From assembly GCA_902729315.2 (NCBI GenBank), contig LR746264.1:1590378-1654377 (forward strand): 64,000 nt of DNA. The letters run 5' to 3'. The notes beneath the pieces are model-generated. The model ran no database searches. It was given only the letters and a program-made list of their open reading frames with translations, and was not told the DNA's origin. The translations under genes and the position numbers were made by a program. The stretch's first letter is position 1. Every line of letters begins with the position of its first letter. This document shows positions 61,863 to 64,000 of the stretch, in pieces. This stretch comes from Spirodela intermedia (taxonomy: Eukaryota > Streptophyta > Magnoliopsida > Alismatales > Araceae).

Positions 61863-62038
61863 CTTCGCTGTGATGCCCATTCCAGGTAGGTTGTTCAATA
61901 GAAGAATACCCCAACGATGGCGACGACGTTAGAAAACACCTCCGTTTATCTCACTCCCACCTCATATATTCATTCAAAAGCACTCAAACAAGAGCGAGAG
62001 AGAGAGAGAGAGAGAGAAAGATAGAGAGAGAGAGAGAG

Positions 62039-64000
62039 ATGAGGATCGCCGGAGGGAGGACAAAGTGGTCGGCGACGGCGGCGAGCATATGGATCCAGTG
62101 CACCAGCGGCTCCATTTACTGCTTCGGCGTCTACTCCTCCCTCCTCCAGTCCTCTCAGGGCTACACCCGCACCGCCCTCAACACCGTCGCCCTCTTCAAG
62201 GACGTCGGTGGCAACGCCGGGCTTTCCTCGGGTTTCCTCTACTCCTCTTCCGTCGCCGGTGGCGGCCCACGGCCGGTGCTCGCCGTCGGCGCCGTCCTCA
62301 GCTTCGCCGGATTCTTCCCCATCTGGCTCGCCGTAACCGGTGCCATACCCCGCCTCCCGCTGCCGCTGATGTGTCTCCTCATGTTCCTCGCCTCCAACTC
62401 CACCACCTTCTTTAATACCGCCTGCGTCGTCACCGCCGCACAGAACTTCCCAGATAACCGGGGCACCGTCGTGGGCATCATGAAGGTAGTTCCGTCAGTG
62501 AACCCCCCGGTGCGGTGAAGTATTTCATGTGCTCCTGAATGCCCAATTCTGATCAAAAAGCATGAAATCTACATACCCATTAATGGATAATCTTCACCAG
62601 TTCAAAAAAACGCATTCAAACATACACAATCAAAGTTATTTTTTGTCATCATCCCCAAATGATGTAATCCAAAAACGGAGATCTATCTGAGCCAGTTTCT
62701 TCCAAACTCGATTACTTATAAAACATTATTTTTTCATCTTTTATGATTGATAAGATTATTCTGAAGAGTTCTTCGATTCAATCCTTTTTGTTTAGGGCTT
62801 TTTAGGTCTCAGCGGAGCAATTCTAATCCAGCTATTTCGAACATCGTTTGAAGGAAAGCCGAGCTACTTTCTTCTCATGCTCGCAGTGTTGCCAACGCTC
62901 CTCACGCTTCTCCTCATGAGTTTTGTACATGTTAACCAGGCACAGCATAGAAGGGAGAAACCAGTCCTGAATGGCTTCTCTCTAATATCTTTGGTCGTCG
63001 CCGGGTACCTAATGATGATCATAATTTGGGAAAACTTGCAGCCCCTTCCATCACTGACAAGGATTTTCATATTTTTCTTGCTGCTGATACTACTCGCATC
63101 TCCAGCGTACATTGCAATCAAAGGCAACTCTCAAGACCCCGTACAACAGCAAGAAGAAGCATTGATCAGTGAAAGAAACCCACTAATACAGGAAGATAAC
63201 CGATTGGACCCACGAGTGACAAGAGAGTACGAAACGATCCCCGTGTACGATAAAATGCCTGGAAGGGTTCCAGTTGCCTCTGGGCCTCCAACATGCGGAG
63301 AAAGGATCTATATGAGAGACAACGATCTAACTCTCCTCCAAGCCATGAGGACCATCAATTTTTGGCTGTTGTTTCTGGCCATGGCATGCGGCATGGGCTC
63401 GGGATTAGCCACGGTCAACAATATTGGTCAGATTGGACATTCACTTGGTTACACTAGCAAAGAGACCAACACCTTGGTCTCTCTGTGGAGCATATGGAAT
63501 TTTCTAGGCCGTTTTGGGGCAGGTTACACCTCAGACTACTTCCTTCAATCAAAAGGCTATGCAAGGCCGTTATTCATCTCTATAACGCTGGCGATTATGT
63601 CCGTCGGACATGTAGTGATTTCTTCCGGCATACCTGGAGCTCTCTATATTGGATCGATATTCGTCGGCCTGTGTTATGGTTGCCAGTGGTCATTGGCCCC
63701 CATCATCACATCAGAGATTTTTGGACTACGCCACATGGGAACGGTGTTCAACATGATATCCTTGGCGAGCCCTCTGGGGTCCTACATCCTATCGGTAAAA
63801 GTGGTCGGATATCTCTTTGACATGAAGGTAGGACGGTTGTCTGACCTGAGGGCGTGCGCGAACAGCCACTGCTTTATGATATCCTTCCTAGTGATGGGAT
63901 CAGTTAGCTTTTCTGGGTCAATCCTCTCATTGGTGTTATTTTTCCGAACGAGAAGGTTTTATGAGCATATCATATTTCCAAGGCTCCAGAACCTGAAGCG
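62039..64000 (+). CDS. Nodulin-like / NFD4-type major facilitator transporter, 5' part, runs off the window
   Basis: This is a membrane transporter of the plant MFS subfamily with an N-terminal nodulin-like domain. Exon 1 is 62039-62485 (149 codons) with a MK|GTAGTT donor. After a 310-base intron, exon 2 starts at 62796 and stays open to 64000. The N-terminus (TKWSATAASIWIQCTSGSIY, CFGVYSSLLQSSQGYTRTAL) is typical, as is FPDNRGTVVGIMKGFLGLSG across the intron. Around ten hydrophobic segments are readable. A polar central loop (about residues 255-310, with EEALISERNPLIQEDNR) precedes the C-terminal MFS half. That half starts with TLLQAMRTINFWLLFLAMAC and GMGSGLATVNNIGQIG. Later parts read WSIWNFLGRFGAGYTSDYF and YGCQWSLAPIITSEIFGLRH. 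The substrate is unknown. A GA-rich leader touches the ATG. Confidence 0.92.

Overview
This is plant nuclear DNA, almost certainly from a flowering plant. It holds intron-rich genes with GT-AG boundaries, long AT-rich intergenic stretches, abundant (GA/CT)n microsatellites and a decayed Ty3/gypsy retrotransposon. The strong GC bias of the GPAT, LBD and first MFS exons against an AT-rich background suggests a monocot, but nothing in the window fixes the species. I saw no rRNA, tRNA or CRISPR array.

Layout. Positions 1-5377 carry the 5' part of a CCR4-type deadenylase gene (minus strand), which runs off the left edge. Positions 8981-10660 carry an intact two-exon glycerol-3-phosphate acyltransferase (GPAT). 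From about 10.8 kb to 60.3 kb lies a rearranged block built from copies of two genes. The first is a LOB-domain transcription factor of the LBD27/SIDECAR POLLEN type: four copies look usable, five are pseudogenes and one is a truncated stub. The second is TTC38, a TPR-like protein: one intact 14-exon copy lies at 27947-36997 (minus strand), and broken copies lie at 14.7-18.5, 22.1-23.2 and 44.8-47.2 kb. The LBD copies occur in mirrored head-to-head and tail-to-tail arrangements. Each full unit has a 3' flank, coding sequence, GC-rich leader and an AT-rich upstream arm of about 1.3 kb. A TAF13 pseudogene (40.5-41.7 kb), possible DnaJ-like exon remnants (38.9-39.6 kb), a GPAT exon fragment (23.2 kb) and the gypsy relic (51.3-55.1 kb) lie inside the block. 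At the right edge, 62039-64000 holds the 5' part of a nodulin-like/NFD4-type MFS transporter gene.

The genes do not form a pathway. CCR4 (mRNA deadenylation), GPAT (extracellular lipid polymer or glycerolipid synthesis), TTC38 (unknown role) and the MFS transporter look like independent single-copy neighbours. The unusual biology is the LBD/TTC38 block, which has been duplicated, inverted, fused and partly pseudogenised. It includes a near-perfect inverted repeat of LBD 3' sequence centred near 50801 that could form a long hairpin RNA if transcribed. Exon boundaries were worked out by hand from splice dinucleotides, reading phase and remembered family motifs; copy boundaries are approximate.
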